A program made the translations under genes and the position numbers. A stretch of DNA of 64,000 nucleotides. Origin: Paenibacillus aestuarii (GTDB taxonomy: Bacteria; Bacillota; Bacilli; Paenibacillales; NBRC-103111). Below are positions 16,555 to 25,518 of this stretch, in pieces (the stretch's first letter is position 1; each line of letters opens with the position of its first letter). The stretch is taken from contig NZ_JAQFVF010000043.1 in assembly GCF_027789125.1 (NCBI RefSeq), positions 1 to 64,000 of the forward strand. Direction: 5' to 3'. The notes under the pieces were generated by a model that worked only from the letters and a program-made list of their open reading frames with translations, searched no databases and was not told the DNA's origin.

Positions 16555-18264
16555 TTAGTCGTTGGTTGAATAAAAGGACTGGCAATGCGCCAGCAACTGC
16601 AGCACATTCAGTTCGTACTGCTTACCGCTGCGGCGTTCTTTGCATTCAATGATCTGCTCGGACGCTTTGCGCCCGACGGTAAGGCGGAGCGGGATGCCGA
16701 GCAGGTCGGCGTCGTGAAACTTCACGCCTGCACGCTCTTCACGGTCGTCCCACAGCACTTCAATGCCTGCACGCGTTAAAGTGTGATAGATGTCCTCGGA
16801 CACGTTCCGCTGCGTGTCATCCTGCATGCTCACCGTGAGCAGATGAACCGCGAACGGGGCGATGGTGTGAGGCCAGACGATGCCTTGCTCGTCGGCATGC
16901 TGCTCGATCACGGCGGCGAGCACGCGGGAGATCCCAATGCCGTAGCAGCCCATGATCATCGGCATGGATGCGCCATGTTCATCGCTGAAGAGCGCGCCCA
17001 GCTTTTCGCTGTATTTGGTACCTAATTTAAATACGTGCCCGACTTCAATGCCTTTGGTAAAAGCAAGCTCATGTCCGCAGCGCGTGCATCGGTCGCCTTC
17101 GGCGGCATTGCGTAAATCGCGATAGGTGAACTCGGGTAAATCCCGGCTGACGTCGACATGAACGAGGTGGTAATCCCGTTCGTTCATTCCGATCACGGCA
17201 TCCGTCATTCCGCGAACTTCTTGGTCGGCGATAATCGGGATGTGGCTTAAGCCGTTTGGTCCAATAAATCCGGGAACGGATTGAAGTTCAGAGGCGATCT
17301 CATCTTCGCTCAGCATCTCCACCTGCGTGGCGCCGATGATCGCCTTCAGCTTGATCTCATTCAGCTCGCGGTGTCCTGGCAATAAAGCCAGCATAGGCCG
17401 TCCGTCCGCTTTTAGCGCAATCGCTTTAATGATTTGCTGCGGAGATACTTGCAAAAATTCGCTCAACTGTTTAATGCTCGTCGTGTTCGGTGTATACACT
17501 TTTTCGGCTGCGGCGAACTGGTTGGCAGCTTTAGCTAGCGGAGGGGCAACGCCGGCCGCCTTTTCGATATTGGCGGCGTACTTGCAAGCCGGGCAGTGCA
17601 CGATAGTATCTTCGCCGATGTCCGCGAGCGCCATAAATTCGTGTGTATCGGTGCCGCCGATCGCGCCTGAATCGGCTTCCACCGCACGGAAGTTCAGCCC
17701 TATTCGCGTGAAAATAGAAGTATAAGCGTCATACATGCGCTGGTAGCTCTCATCAAGTTCTTCTGCGGAACGGTCGAAGGAATAGGCATCCTTCATCAGA
17801 AATTCCCGCCCGCGCAGCAGCCCGAAGCGCGGTCTGCGCTCATCGCGGAACTTCGTCTGAATTTGGTACAAAGTAACCGGCAGTTTTTTGTACGATTGAA
17901 TTTCATCTCTGACAAGTGTGGTGATGACCTCTTCGTGTGTAGCGCCTAAGGCGAATTCGCGCCCGTTGCGGTCTTCGAGCCGCATCAGCTCTGGACCGTA
18001 AACGTCCCAGCGTCCCGATTCCTTCCATAATTCGGAAGGATGCAGGGCAGGCATCAGCAGCTCCTGCGCGCCGGCTGCGTCCATTTCTTGGCGGACGATG
18101 TCCTGGATACGGCGCAGCGCCTTGAAGCCGAGAGGCAAATACGTATAGACGCCGCTGGATAACTGGCGGATCAAGCCCGCGCGAAGCATGAGACGGTGGC
18201 TCAGCGCTTCGGCTTCCGCCGGATTGTCGCGCAGCGTCGGATGAAGCAAATGTTGTTGTCGCAT
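16555..18264 (-). CDS. proS: Prolyl-tRNA synthetase (bacterial type)
   Basis: 569 residues, the length of bacterial ProRS carrying an inserted editing domain between class II motifs 2 and 3 (roughly residues 225-385). Motif 2 is seen as FRDERRPRFGLLRGREFLMK and motif 3 as GCYGIGISRVLAAV; the C-terminal anticodon domain follows. It charges proline onto tRNA-Pro. Its place between proB and proA links proline use with proline synthesis behind one proline-sensing T-box. In B. subtilis proS lies elsewhere. Confidence 0.94.
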   Translation of the reverse strand: MRQQHLLHPTLRDNPAEAEALSHRLMLRAGLIRQLSSGVYTYLPLGFKALRRIQDIVRQEMDAAGAQELLMPALHPSELWKESGRWDVYGPELMRLEDRNGREFALGATHEEVITTLVRDEIQSYKKLPVTLYQIQTKFRDERRPRFGLLRGREFLMKDAYSFDRSAEELDESYQRMYDAYTSIFTRIGLNFRAVEADSGAIGGTDTHEFMALADIGEDTIVHCPACKYAANIEKAAGVAPPLAKAANQFAAAEKVYTPNTTSIKQLSEFLQVSPQQIIKAIALKADGRPMLALLPGHRELNEIKLKAIIGATQVEMLSEDEIASELQSVPGFIGPNGLSHIPIIADQEVRGMTDAVIGMNERDYHLVHVDVSRDLPEFTYRDLRNAAEGDRCTRCGHELAFTKGIEVGHVFKLGTKYSEKLGALFSDEHGASMPMIMGCYGIGISRVLAAVIEQHADEQGIVWPHTIAPFAVHLLTVSMQDDTQRNVSEDIYHTLTRAGIEVLWDDREERAGVKFHDADLLGIPLRLTVGRKASEQIIECKERRSGKQYELNVLQLLAHCQSFYSTND

Positions 18265-18289
18265 GACGATGCGCCTCGCTTTCCGATAT

Positions 18290-19390
18290 TTACGTTAATG
18301 GGACCCATTCGTCCCGGTGAATGACTTCAATGCGGGCGACCTCGACGCGCCTCTGCACCTCATCGGTCGATAAGCCTGCGGCGGCCTGCAGCTGCCAGGC
18401 CGCATAGTTGACGACGCCGCGGCCGAGCAGTGCGCCGTCGCTCGTTGCCACCTCGACGACAGCGCCGGGGTGGAAGTCGCCCTCCACGGCGGTGATGCCG
18501 GCGGGGAGGAGGCTCTTGCCGCCGGAGAGCAGCGCCGCTTTGGCGCCTGCGTCGACGAGGATTCTTCCTTGGGGCAGCGAGTGGAAGCCGACCCATTGCT
18601 TCTTGACCGGCAGATTGTTCAGCGACGTGTCAAAATACGTCCCCTTGCCGCGTCCGTCGACGGCAAGCGGCAGATCATAGGGCTCGAGCACGCGCCCTAT
18701 GAAGACCGGCACGCCCCCGCGCATCGCGATGCGGGCGGCTTCGACCTTGGAGCGCATGCCGCCGGTGCCGACCGCGCTCCCGGACCCGCCAGCGAAGCTG
18801 AACAGCTCGTCGCTGATCGCATCCACGCGCTCGATGCGCTGCGCGTTCGCGTTTTTGCGCGGGTCGTCCGTGTACAGGCCGTCCATATCGGTAATGATGA
18901 TCAATCGGCTCGCTTTCACCAGATTGCCGACCAGCGCCGACAGCGTGTCGTTGTCGCCGAATTTGAGCTCATCCACCGACACCGTGTCGTTCTCGTTGAT
19001 GATCGGCACGACGCCGCGCTGCAGCAGCTCGTCGATCGTCATCAGCGCGTTCTGCACGCGCTTGCGGTTGGAGAAGTCGTACCGGGTCAGTAATATTTGT
19101 GCCACACGGATGCCATGGGTGGCAAAAGCTTCGTGGTACGACTGCATCAGCAGTGCCTGGCCGACCGAAGCGGCGGCCTGCTTCTCGTGCAGCACCTTGG
19201 GCCGCGTCTTGTAGCCCAAGGACGTAAAGCCTGCGGCTACGGCACCGGAGGTGACGAGCAGCACTTGGTAGCCGTCCTCCTGAAGCCGCGACAGCTCGGA
19301 GGCGAAGAACCGTATTTTATCCGGGTTCAAGCCACCCGTTTCTGAAGTTAATGAACTGCTGCCGATTTTGACAACGATTCGCTGAGTCAT
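18290..19390 (-). CDS. proB: Glutamate 5-kinase
   Basis: 366 residues: an amino-acid kinase domain (about 1-260) starting KIGSSSLTSETGG, then a PUA domain (about 275-355). It phosphorylates glutamate as the first step of proline synthesis and is usually inhibited by proline; INENDTVSVDELKFGDND is the conserved substrate loop. AAGGATGG precedes the ATG. It is the first gene after the T-box leader. The C-terminal half is markedly GC-rich. Confidence 0.94.
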   Translation of the reverse strand: MTQRIVVKIGSSSLTSETGGLNPDKIRFFASELSRLQEDGYQVLLVTSGAVAAGFTSLGYKTRPKVLHEKQAAASVGQALLMQSYHEAFATHGIRVAQILLTRYDFSNRKRVQNALMTIDELLQRGVVPIINENDTVSVDELKFGDNDTLSALVGNLVKASRLIIITDMDGLYTDDPRKNANAQRIERVDAISDELFSFAGGSGSAVGTGGMRSKVEAARIAMRGGVPVFIGRVLEPYDLPLAVDGRGKGTYFDTSLNNLPVKKQWVGFHSLPQGRILVDAGAKAALLSGGKSLLPAGITAVEGDFHPGAVVEVATSDGALLGRGVVNYAAWQLQAAAGLSTDEVQRRVEVARIEVIHRDEWVPLT

Positions 19391-19427
19391 CTTGATCCCA
19401 TCCTTTTAATCATCATTATGTAAATGC

Positions 19428-19690
19428 AAAAAAGACTTCCGTCCTCATGACAAATAAGGACGAAAGTCTGACACTTCCGCGGTACCACCTTAGATTGGCG
19501 CACGCTTTATAGGCTGCACCCAACTCTGGAATCCCTATATAACAGCAGGGGACTGTTCAACTCATCGTTGACCGTTCAGGGGCGGGTTCGGAACCGGATC
19601 ACGGTAAGCTCTCACAGCCGATGGAGCTTACTCTCTGCAGCGTGTTGCACACTTCCTACTATTCCCATCATAACGTTGCTATATGGAAGA
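19428..19690 (-). promoter_or_regulatory. T-box leader, proline type, upstream of proB
   Basis: On the minus strand the classic T-box AAGGTGGTACCGCGGAA (19475-19491) is followed by a terminator hairpin, GACTTTCGTCCT...AGGACGGAAGTC (19434-19469), and a T run. Upstream are the stem I landmarks GATGGGAATAGTA, the GA motif CAGAGAGTA, and GAACCCGCC where the specifier lies; CCC and CCG both read proline. Uncharged tRNA-Pro should block termination and switch on proBSAC. The outer limits are approximate. Confidence 0.93.
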
Positions 19691-19730
19691 CGTGGCGTTA
19701 CACCGATCGTTTCCGTTTTTTGTTCTATCT

Positions 19731-19760
19731 AGAATAGCACGCTGTACAAGCCTTTGTAAA
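19731..19760 (-). promoter_or_regulatory. Possible sigma-A promoter of the proline operon leader
   Basis: On the minus strand TTTACA and TATTCT are 18 bp apart, about 40 bp before stem I of the T-box and right after the mtnE stop. Confidence 0.5.
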
Positions 19761-19767
19761 GCGGCTT

Positions 19768-20970
19768 TTATTCAAATAAGCGAAGCTTGCCGATTCGCTG
19801 CACAGCTTCCTCCAAGCGGGCTTCCGTCGAGAGCAGGCCAAGCCGGACATAGCCTTCGCCATGTTCGCCGAACCCGACGCCGGGTGCGACAACGACTTTG
19901 GCTTCCTGCAGGAGCAAATCGGACAGGCTTTGCGACGTATGGCCTTTAGGCACAGGCAGCCAGGAGAAGAACGAGCCTTGCGATGGTTTGGCCTGCCAGC
20001 CGATTTCGTGCAGCGCTGCATAAAGCGCATTGCGGCGGCTTTCGTAGACGCTGCGCAGTTCGTTGACGCAGTCCTGCGGGCCTGTCAGCGCTGTTTGCGC
20101 CGCAACTTGAATGCCGCCGAACAGGGAGCAGTAATAATGATCCTGCATCAGGTTGATCAGGCGGATGACTTCGCGGTTGCCGAGGGCAAAACCGACGCGC
20201 CAGCCGGCCATGTTGTAAGTTTTGGACAGCGTGTAGAACTCCACGCCGACTTCTTTCGCGCCGGGCGTAGAGAGGAAGCTGACAGGCTTCTGGCCGTCAA
20301 AACCGATGGCGCCATACGCGAAATCGCTGGCGACGACAACGTTATTTTTATAGGCGAACTCTACCGTATCCTGGTAAAAAGAAGCGGGCGCCGTCGCGCC
20401 GGTCGGATTGTTCGGATAGTTGATGAACATCAGCTTCGCGCGCTCCAGATCAGCTGGCTCGATCGCGGAATAGTCCGGCAGGAAGGCGTTGTCCGCTTTG
20501 AGCGGCATGAAGGACATCCGCGCACCGGCCAGAGCTACGCCTGACCAATAATCCGGGTAACCCGGGTCGGGAACGAGACAAACGTCGCCTGGGTTGAGCA
20601 AACATTGAGCAATTTCGATCAGCCCTGTTTTGCCGCCAAATAGGATCGCGACCTCCGTCTCCGGATCAAGCTCAACGCCATGATCTTCCTTATAGCGCTG
20701 CGCAATCGCTTCTTTCAAGAAAAGAAAACCGCTGAAAGGCGGGTATTTATGGTACAGCGGGTTGGCAGACGCTTCCTGCATCGCTTTCACAATGTGGGGA
20801 GGCGTCGGACGGTCCGGATTGCCTTGCCCCAGATTGATGACGTCATGGCCTTGGGTGATCTGGGCATTGGCTTTGCCTACAAGCGTCGCAAAAAACTGCG
20901 TAGGCAGACCTTGCATCCGCTCGGCGGGATGTATGGAAAAGGCAGATTGTGTTTGGGGTACGTTAGACAC
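19768..20970 (-). CDS. mtnE: PLP-dependent aminotransferase, likely MtnE of methionine salvage
   Basis: 400 residues, fold type I aminotransferase class I/II. The PLP lysine lies in YTLSKTYNMAGWRVG near residue 235; NYPNNPTGA is the conserved cofactor segment, and NLGQGNPDRPTPPHI near the N-terminus resembles MtnE. MtnE transaminates the keto acid KMTB to methionine, preferably with glutamine. The divergent neighbour mtnU, an omega-amidase-like hydrolase, fits a glutamine donor, which is the main reason for this assignment over a general aminotransferase. Start is GTG, with GGAGTG 12 bp upstream. No terminator of its own is seen before the T-box. Confidence 0.78.
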   Translation of the reverse strand: MSNVPQTQSAFSIHPAERMQGLPTQFFATLVGKANAQITQGHDVINLGQGNPDRPTPPHIVKAMQEASANPLYHKYPPFSGFLFLKEAIAQRYKEDHGVELDPETEVAILFGGKTGLIEIAQCLLNPGDVCLVPDPGYPDYWSGVALAGARMSFMPLKADNAFLPDYSAIEPADLERAKLMFINYPNNPTGATAPASFYQDTVEFAYKNNVVVASDFAYGAIGFDGQKPVSFLSTPGAKEVGVEFYTLSKTYNMAGWRVGFALGNREVIRLINLMQDHYYCSLFGGIQVAAQTALTGPQDCVNELRSVYESRRNALYAALHEIGWQAKPSQGSFFSWLPVPKGHTSQSLSDLLLQEAKVVVAPGVGFGEHGEGYVRLGLLSTEARLEEAVQRIGKLRLFE

Positions 20971-21130
20971 GATTTAATTCACACTCCGTAGGTCGGGATT
21001 GGCATAATAACACTAATGTACCACGATTGCCCTGTGGTGTATAGTAAGATTGTTCCCATCTTGCCGGGAATATCCGATTCGACTAATATAGAAAAAAAAG
21101 ATCAGCGATGAGGCTGAAAGGGGCATTCAG

Positions 21131-21931
21131 ATGGAGGAAACACAGCTATTGCATGTTGCATTGATTCAAATGGACATTGCCATCGGGGAACCCGATACCA
21201 ACTATACGCATTTGGAAAAGCTTCTGGGCGAAGCGGTTTCCGCTGAAGTGAAGCCGGATGTCATCGTTTTCCCGGAAATGTGGAACACCGGTTACGCGCT
21301 GACCGAGATCCACGAGCTGGCCGATCGGGAAGGCGAGCGCACGAGAGCTTTTTTAAGCGAATTTGCCCGCAACCATCAAGTGAACCTCATTGGCGGTTCC
21401 ATTGCCGATAAGCGCGGGGATCGCGTGCTTAATACGATTTATGCTTTTGACCGCCAAGGCGCGGAAATCGCCGAATATTCCAAGATTCATCTGTTCCGCC
21501 TGATGGATGAAGAGAAATACTTGCACAGCGGCGAACAGCTTGGCCGCTTTGAGCTGGAAGGCGTGCCGGCGGGCGCGATGATCTGCTATGACATCCGCTT
21601 TCCGGAGCTTGCGCGCAAGCTTGCCCTAGATGGCGCGCGCATTTTGTTTGTGCCGGCCGAGTGGCCGCATCCGCGTTTGCATCATTGGCGTACATTGCTC
21701 ATGGCCAGAGCCATAGAGAATCAAATGTACGTAGTCTCCTGCAATCGCGTCGGCACGAGCGGAACGACGAACTTCTTCGGCCACTCCATGGTCATCGACC
21801 CGTGGGGCGAGGTGTTGGTCGAGGGCGACGAGAACGAAGCGATTTTGCGGGCGACGATCGATTTGAGCGAAGTTGTGCGTGTGCGTGGTAAAATCCCTGT
21901 TTTCGAAGACCGCCGTCCGCAATTGTATTAG
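21131..21931 (+). CDS. mtnU: Nitrilase-family amidase, likely 2-oxoglutaramate amidase MtnU
   Basis: 266 residues, carbon-nitrogen hydrolase superfamily. The Glu-Lys-Cys triad is visible: E in VFPEMWNTGY near residue 49, K in EYSKIHLF near 118, C in MICYDIRFPE near 152. The MtnU/YkrU group hydrolyses alpha-ketoglutaramate, the by-product of glutamine transaminases such as MtnE, to 2-oxoglutarate and ammonia. It diverges from mtnE with 160 bp between, consistent with paired function. GAAAGGGG precedes the ATG. Confidence 0.82.
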   Translation: MEETQLLHVALIQMDIAIGEPDTNYTHLEKLLGEAVSAEVKPDVIVFPEMWNTGYALTEIHELADREGERTRAFLSEFARNHQVNLIGGSIADKRGDRVLNTIYAFDRQGAEIAEYSKIHLFRLMDEEKYLHSGEQLGRFELEGVPAGAMICYDIRFPELARKLALDGARILFVPAEWPHPRLHHWRTLLMARAIENQMYVVSCNRVGTSGTTNFFGHSMVIDPWGEVLVEGDENEAILRATIDLSEVVRVRGKIPVFEDRRPQLY

Positions 21932-21949
21932 AATGAGGGCGAACATCAT

Positions 21950-21978
21950 TTGATTTTTTTCGCGTTTTTTTGTACACT
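21950..21978 (+). promoter_or_regulatory. Likely sigma-A promoter of glyS
   Basis: TTGATT and TACACT with 17-bp spacing, just upstream of the T-box leader. Confidence 0.6.
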
Positions 21979-21994
21979 TAGAGCAATTGGATAA

Positions 21995-22220
21995 CAATGG
22001 CGGCAGTGATGGATGAATAGTACTCGAAGCGCCTTCATGTTCAGCGAGCTGGGGTCGGTGCAAGCCCAGAGATGAAGTTCGGGGAAAAGGCAATCCGGAG
22101 CCGTGTCGATAAAGGGGATGCGCGAGTGTTTAGGCGCGTGTCAACTAGGGTGGAACCGCGGGTGCGTAAGGCTCTCGTCCCTAGGCATATTTAGATGCCT
22201 TTGGATGATGAGCCTTTTTT
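21995..22220 (+). promoter_or_regulatory. T-box leader, glycine type, upstream of glyS
   Basis: T-box AGGGTGGAACCGCGGG at 22147-22162, preceded by stem I with GGATGAATAGTA, GA motif CAGCGAG and the specifier stretch GGGGAAAAGGCAAT, in which GGC reads glycine. A terminator (AGGCTC...GAGCCT, inner stem AGGCAT/ATGCCT, then TTTTTT, 22168-22220) follows. Uncharged tRNA-Gly should allow read-through into glyS. Confidence 0.94.
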
Positions 22221-22291
22221 GTATGCTCATCTTCACAACGGTGTCGCTGGTCGAAGGACCCATTTTTCAACAGATGAAGGAGAGTATGAAC

Positions 22292-23674
22292 ATGAGCGTA
22301 ACTATGGATCAAGTCGTCGCACTGGCGAAGCACAGAGGTTTTGTATTTCCAGGTTCCGAGGTTTATGGCGGTCTGGCCAACACTTGGGACTACGGTCCGC
22401 TCGGCGTTGAGCTGAAGAACAATATCAAACGGGCATGGTGGAAAAAATTCATTCAAGAATCCCCGTACAACGTAGGCTTGGACGCCGCGATTCTGATGAA
22501 TCCGCAAGCTTGGGTCGCATCCGGCCACGTGGGCAACTTCAATGACCCGATGATCGACTGCAAACAGTGTAAAGCACGCCACCGTGCTGACAAACTGATC
22601 GAGAACAAACTGGCTGAAAAAGATATCGAAATTATCGTCGACGGCATGACGTTCGATCAGATGGCGGCGCTCATCAAGGAGCACAACATCGTATGTCCGG
22701 ATTGCGGCAGCAACGATTTCACGGACATCCGCCAATTCAACTTGATGTTCAAAACGTTCCAAGGCGTAACGGAGTCGAGCGCTAACGTTGTTTATCTGCG
22801 TCCGGAAACGGCGCAAGGTATTTTCGTGAACTTTAAAAACGTGCAGCGCACGATGCGTAAAAAATTGCCATTTGGTATCGGCCAAATTGGTAAAAGTTTC
22901 CGTAACGAGATCACGCCGGGCAACTTTACGTTCCGTACACGTGAATTCGAGCAAATGGAGCTTGAATTTTTCTGCAAGCCGGGCGAAGACATGAAATGGT
23001 TCGAGTACTGGAGAAGCTTCTGCCATAACTGGCTGCTGTCCTTGGGCGCGAAGGAAGAAAATCTCCGCCTGCGCGATCACAACGAGGATGAGCTGTCCCA
23101 CTATAGTAACGCAACGACGGATATCGAGTACAAATTCCCATTCGGCTGGGGCGAGCTGTGGGGTATTGCCGATCGTACGGATTTTGACTTGAAGCAGCAC
23201 ATGGAGCATTCCGGCGAAGACTTCAACTATATCGATCAAGAAACGAATGAGCGTTACATCCCTTACTGCATCGAGCCGTCCCTCGGCGCTGACCGTGTAA
23301 CTTTGGCGCTGCTCATCGATGCATTCGAGGAGCAGCAGCTCGAAGGTGATGACAGCCGCACGGTGCTGCATTTCCACCCTGCGCTTGCGCCTATCAAAGC
23401 GGCGGTGTTCCCGCTGTCGAAGAAGCTGGCGGAAGGCGCGCAAGCAGTGTTCGCCGATTTGGCGAAGCACTTCATGGTAGACTATGACGATGCCGGTTCG
23501 ATCGGCAAAAGATACCGCCGCCACGATGAGATCGGCACACCGTTCTGCATCACATACGATTTTGAATCGGAAACAGATGGCCAAGTGACTGTTCGTGACC
23601 GTGACACGATGGAGCAAACGCGCATGCCGATCAGCGAGCTGAAAGCGTTCATCGAAAGCAAGCTGCAATTTTAA
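22292..23674 (+). CDS. glyS: Glycyl-tRNA synthetase, single-chain (alpha2) type
   Basis: 460 residues, class II synthetase of the dimeric type also found in archaea and eukaryotes, not the GlyQ/GlyS heterotetramer of B. subtilis. Typical segments are [20 protein letters not shown] at the N-terminus, [34 protein letters not shown] and the C-terminal anticodon domain. CPDCGSNDF and DCKQCKARH suggest a zinc site. I start at 22292 because AAGGAG lies nine bases upstream; an open frame continuing upstream runs through the T-box leader and is not real. The glycine T-box supports the assignment. Confidence 0.95.
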   Translation: MSVTMDQVVALAKHRGFVFPGSEVYGGLANTWDYGPLGVELKNNIKRAWWKKFIQESPYNVGLDAAILMNPQAWVASGHVGNFNDPMIDCKQCKARHRADKLIENKLAEKDIEIIVDGMTFDQMAALIKEHNIVCPDCGSNDFTDIRQFNLMFKTFQGVTESSANVVYLRPETAQGIFVNFKNVQRTMRKKLPFGIGQIGKSFRNEITPGNFTFRTREFEQMELEFFCKPGEDMKWFEYWRSFCHNWLLSLGAKEENLRLRDHNEDELSHYSNATTDIEYKFPFGWGELWGIADRTDFDLKQHMEHSGEDFNYIDQETNERYIPYCIEPSLGADRVTLALLIDAFEEQQLEGDDSRTVLHFHPALAPIKAAVFPLSKKLAEGAQAVFADLAKHFMVDYDDAGSIGKRYRRHDEIGTPFCITYDFESETDGQVTVRDRDTMEQTRMPISELKAFIESKLQF

Positions 23675-23677
23675 TGC

Positions 23678-23727
23678 AAAAATCCCCTGTAGCGGGCTCG
23701 TGAGAGCTCGTGCAGGGGATTTTTTTA
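23678..23727. terminator. Bidirectional terminator between glyS and the cysteine dioxygenase gene
   Basis: AAAAATCCCCTG pairs with CAGGGGATTTTT, giving A- and T-runs on both sides; an inner GAGCTC element lies in the loop. The stop codon of the minus-strand gene overlaps its right edge. Confidence 0.88.
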
Positions 23728-24216
23728 TATGACATAATCGAGCACGTCAGTATAGGGAAGATATCGGTTCGTATTCCTCAGCGGTGGAGAATAGACATGC
23801 AGGGAAATCGCACGCTCGGGAAACGGGTTGCTGAGCTGATGGATTTGGTCAGCAGGGGCCACGAACAGCTGCCCGGCTTGAATGAAATCATCCTTTTGCG
23901 GTTTCGGATACCCGTGCTCATCCAGCACATGCGTCGTATTCACCAGCGACCCTTCAGCCAGATAGGCGCAGCCGATGGACGCGCCATGGTTATGAATCGC
24001 CGTCGACCGGTTCGCTGGAATGTGAATCACAATCACTTCAATCTGATCGTTGCCATAGATCACATTACGACCATAAGGCAGGTGCGCAGGCTCCGTTTTA
24101 TACGCTGGCACATGCTGCAGATTAGGTCCCAGCGCAGTCAGCGCAGCTTTTAGATCTTCCAGGGTAGGTTGCTGCAACTTGCAGAATGTCTGCTCAATTG
24201 CTTTTAGGAATGTCAT
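23725..24216 (-). CDS. cdo: Cysteine dioxygenase (cupin)
   Basis: 163 residues, cupin fold. Iron ligands are seen in IHNHGAS near residue 96 (two His) and a third in DQIHQLSN near 140; NRSTAIHNHG and CAYLAEGSL fit bacterial cysteine dioxygenases such as B. subtilis YubC. The enzyme oxidises cysteine to cysteine sulfinate. TAGGAGGCGG precedes the ATG. A 3-mercaptopropionate dioxygenase activity cannot be excluded. It stands alone between a shared terminator and the SDR gene. Confidence 0.82.
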   Translation of the reverse strand: MTFLKAIEQTFCKLQQPTLEDLKAALTALGPNLQHVPAYKTEPAHLPYGRNVIYGNDQIEVIVIHIPANRSTAIHNHGASIGCAYLAEGSLVNTTHVLDEHGYPKPQKDDFIQAGQLFVAPADQIHQLSNPFPERAISLHVYSPPLRNTNRYLPYTDVLDYVI

Positions 24217-24356
24217 GATGTCCGCCTCCTAGAGGCTAATGCCTCGGTTTTCTTATCAATTTTTATTAGGGATTTGATAAGATTTTCTGATATATCGTAT
24301 GCAGTAGGAGGCGAAGCGGTTTGTGCAATTAAGAAAAAAATGGAAGTAACTTCAGC

Positions 24357-25241
24357 TTACACGACTCGAAAAGGGGGGATTTGTCTGCCGTCAATATCCG
24401 TAAAACCATATTCGGCCGCCAGGTTGCCGACCTCGAGCAGCAAGCCCGCTTTGTTGTGAACGACCGGATCTGCAGCTAACGCGGCTACGGCACGGCCGAT
24501 GTACGCCACCGACTCGGTAGGATGAAGCTCTTCTACCTTCATGAAATCCGGGTCGTCCGGCTCCAGTCCGTAATGTTGGTTGACAGCTTCCGTACGCATC
24601 CAGCCCGGCGCAAGCGCCAGTACGGTCACGCCTATGCCGCCCGTTTGGAGATTCGCCGCCATGCCGCGCGTCATGATGGCAACAGCCCTTTTGACCGTGT
24701 CGTAGAAGACGTTCACGGGATAATTGCCGCCAATGTCCGGGTAGACGCCGGTATTGATGATCAGTCCATTTTTTTGTTCGAGAAAAAATTTGCTCATGGC
24801 CAAGCGGCTTGAAAGCATTTGCGCACGCAGCCCGGCCTGAAACATATTGTCCCACCGTTTCATCGGCTGCTCCCAAAACGGGGCGAGAAAATCAACGTCA
24901 TCGTAATTTTCATATCCTCCCCAAGCGTTGTTCACGACGATGTCGAGCATTCCTTGCTCCTCTTTAATCCGCGCGTACAAGGAGGCTACGTCGGCATCGA
25001 CTGTGTGGTCGCAGCGCACCGCGATCCCGATGCCGCCGCGTCTCGTCACGGCTTCCGCGGTATCTTCGATGGTACCCGTCACATCGCTTCTGCTGGCGCT
25101 TTGTCTGGTGCTGCGCCCTGTGACGTACACCGTAGCCCCGGCCTCGCCAAGCACTTGGGCGATTCCGCGCCCGCCACCTCTGCTGGAGCCGGTAACGAGT
25201 GCTATTTTCCCTTTCAAGTTAGGAATTGTCCATTGTTTCAT
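24357..25241 (-). CDS. Short-chain dehydrogenase/reductase
   Basis: 294 residues. The NAD(P) site is seen at the N-terminus (VTGSSRGGGRGIAQ), NNAWGGY replaces the usual NNAG, and the active-site region around VNVFYDTVKRAV has a Tyr-x3-Lys arrangement. The glycine-rich turn has an extra Gly compared with the classic TGxxxGxG. Substrate is unknown. The start at 25241 has TTGGAGG upstream; an ATG four codons earlier is possible. The adjacent WYL regulator upstream on the same strand might control it. Confidence 0.85.
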   Translation of the reverse strand: MKQWTIPNLKGKIALVTGSSRGGGRGIAQVLGEAGATVYVTGRSTRQSASRSDVTGTIEDTAEAVTRRGGIGIAVRCDHTVDADVASLYARIKEEQGMLDIVVNNAWGGYENYDDVDFLAPFWEQPMKRWDNMFQAGLRAQMLSSRLAMSKFFLEQKNGLIINTGVYPDIGGNYPVNVFYDTVKRAVAIMTRGMAANLQTGGIGVTVLALAPGWMRTEAVNQHYGLEPDDPDFMKVEELHPTESVAYIGRAVAALAADPVVHNKAGLLLEVGNLAAEYGFTDIDGRQIPPFRVV

Positions 25242-25320
25242 AAGCGCCTCCAATTCATATCGTTCATCTATTTAGGTTAGCCTAAAATAGTTTAGGAATC
25301 CCTATACCGCTAATGATACA

Positions 25321-25348
25321 GAAAAACCATGACAGATTCTGTCATGGT
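25321..25348 (-). terminator. Terminator or palindrome after the WYL regulator gene
   Basis: ACCATGACAGA and TCTGTCATGGT form a perfect 11-bp inverted repeat with one central base. On the minus strand it is followed by TTTTTCT, as expected for a terminator. Confidence 0.65.
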
Positions 25349-25518
25349 ATTTGAAAGAGGTTATGTACTTGCCATCACTTTGTCCTGGCAGCCCGTGCTC
25401 ACACCACGATGATCCCGTTTGCTCAGAAAGGTGAGCTCCTGAGTCAAGGGGATCCTGCACAGAAGAAGGCGACCAAGGAAGAGTGCTCCTGAGCCTAAGG
25501 GATAGTGGCCAGAAACCT

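Noticed and set aside
22103-22291. N-terminal extension of glyS upstream of 22292
   Set aside because: Runs through the T-box and its terminator, with no ribosome site; the frame is open by chance.
22181-23668. 495-codon frame antisense to glyS
   Set aside because: Opposite an intact GlyRS; no start signal and no family features.
24274-24459. 61-codon plus-strand frame between cdo and the SDR gene
   Set aside because: Overlaps the end of the SDR gene and no conserved features are seen.
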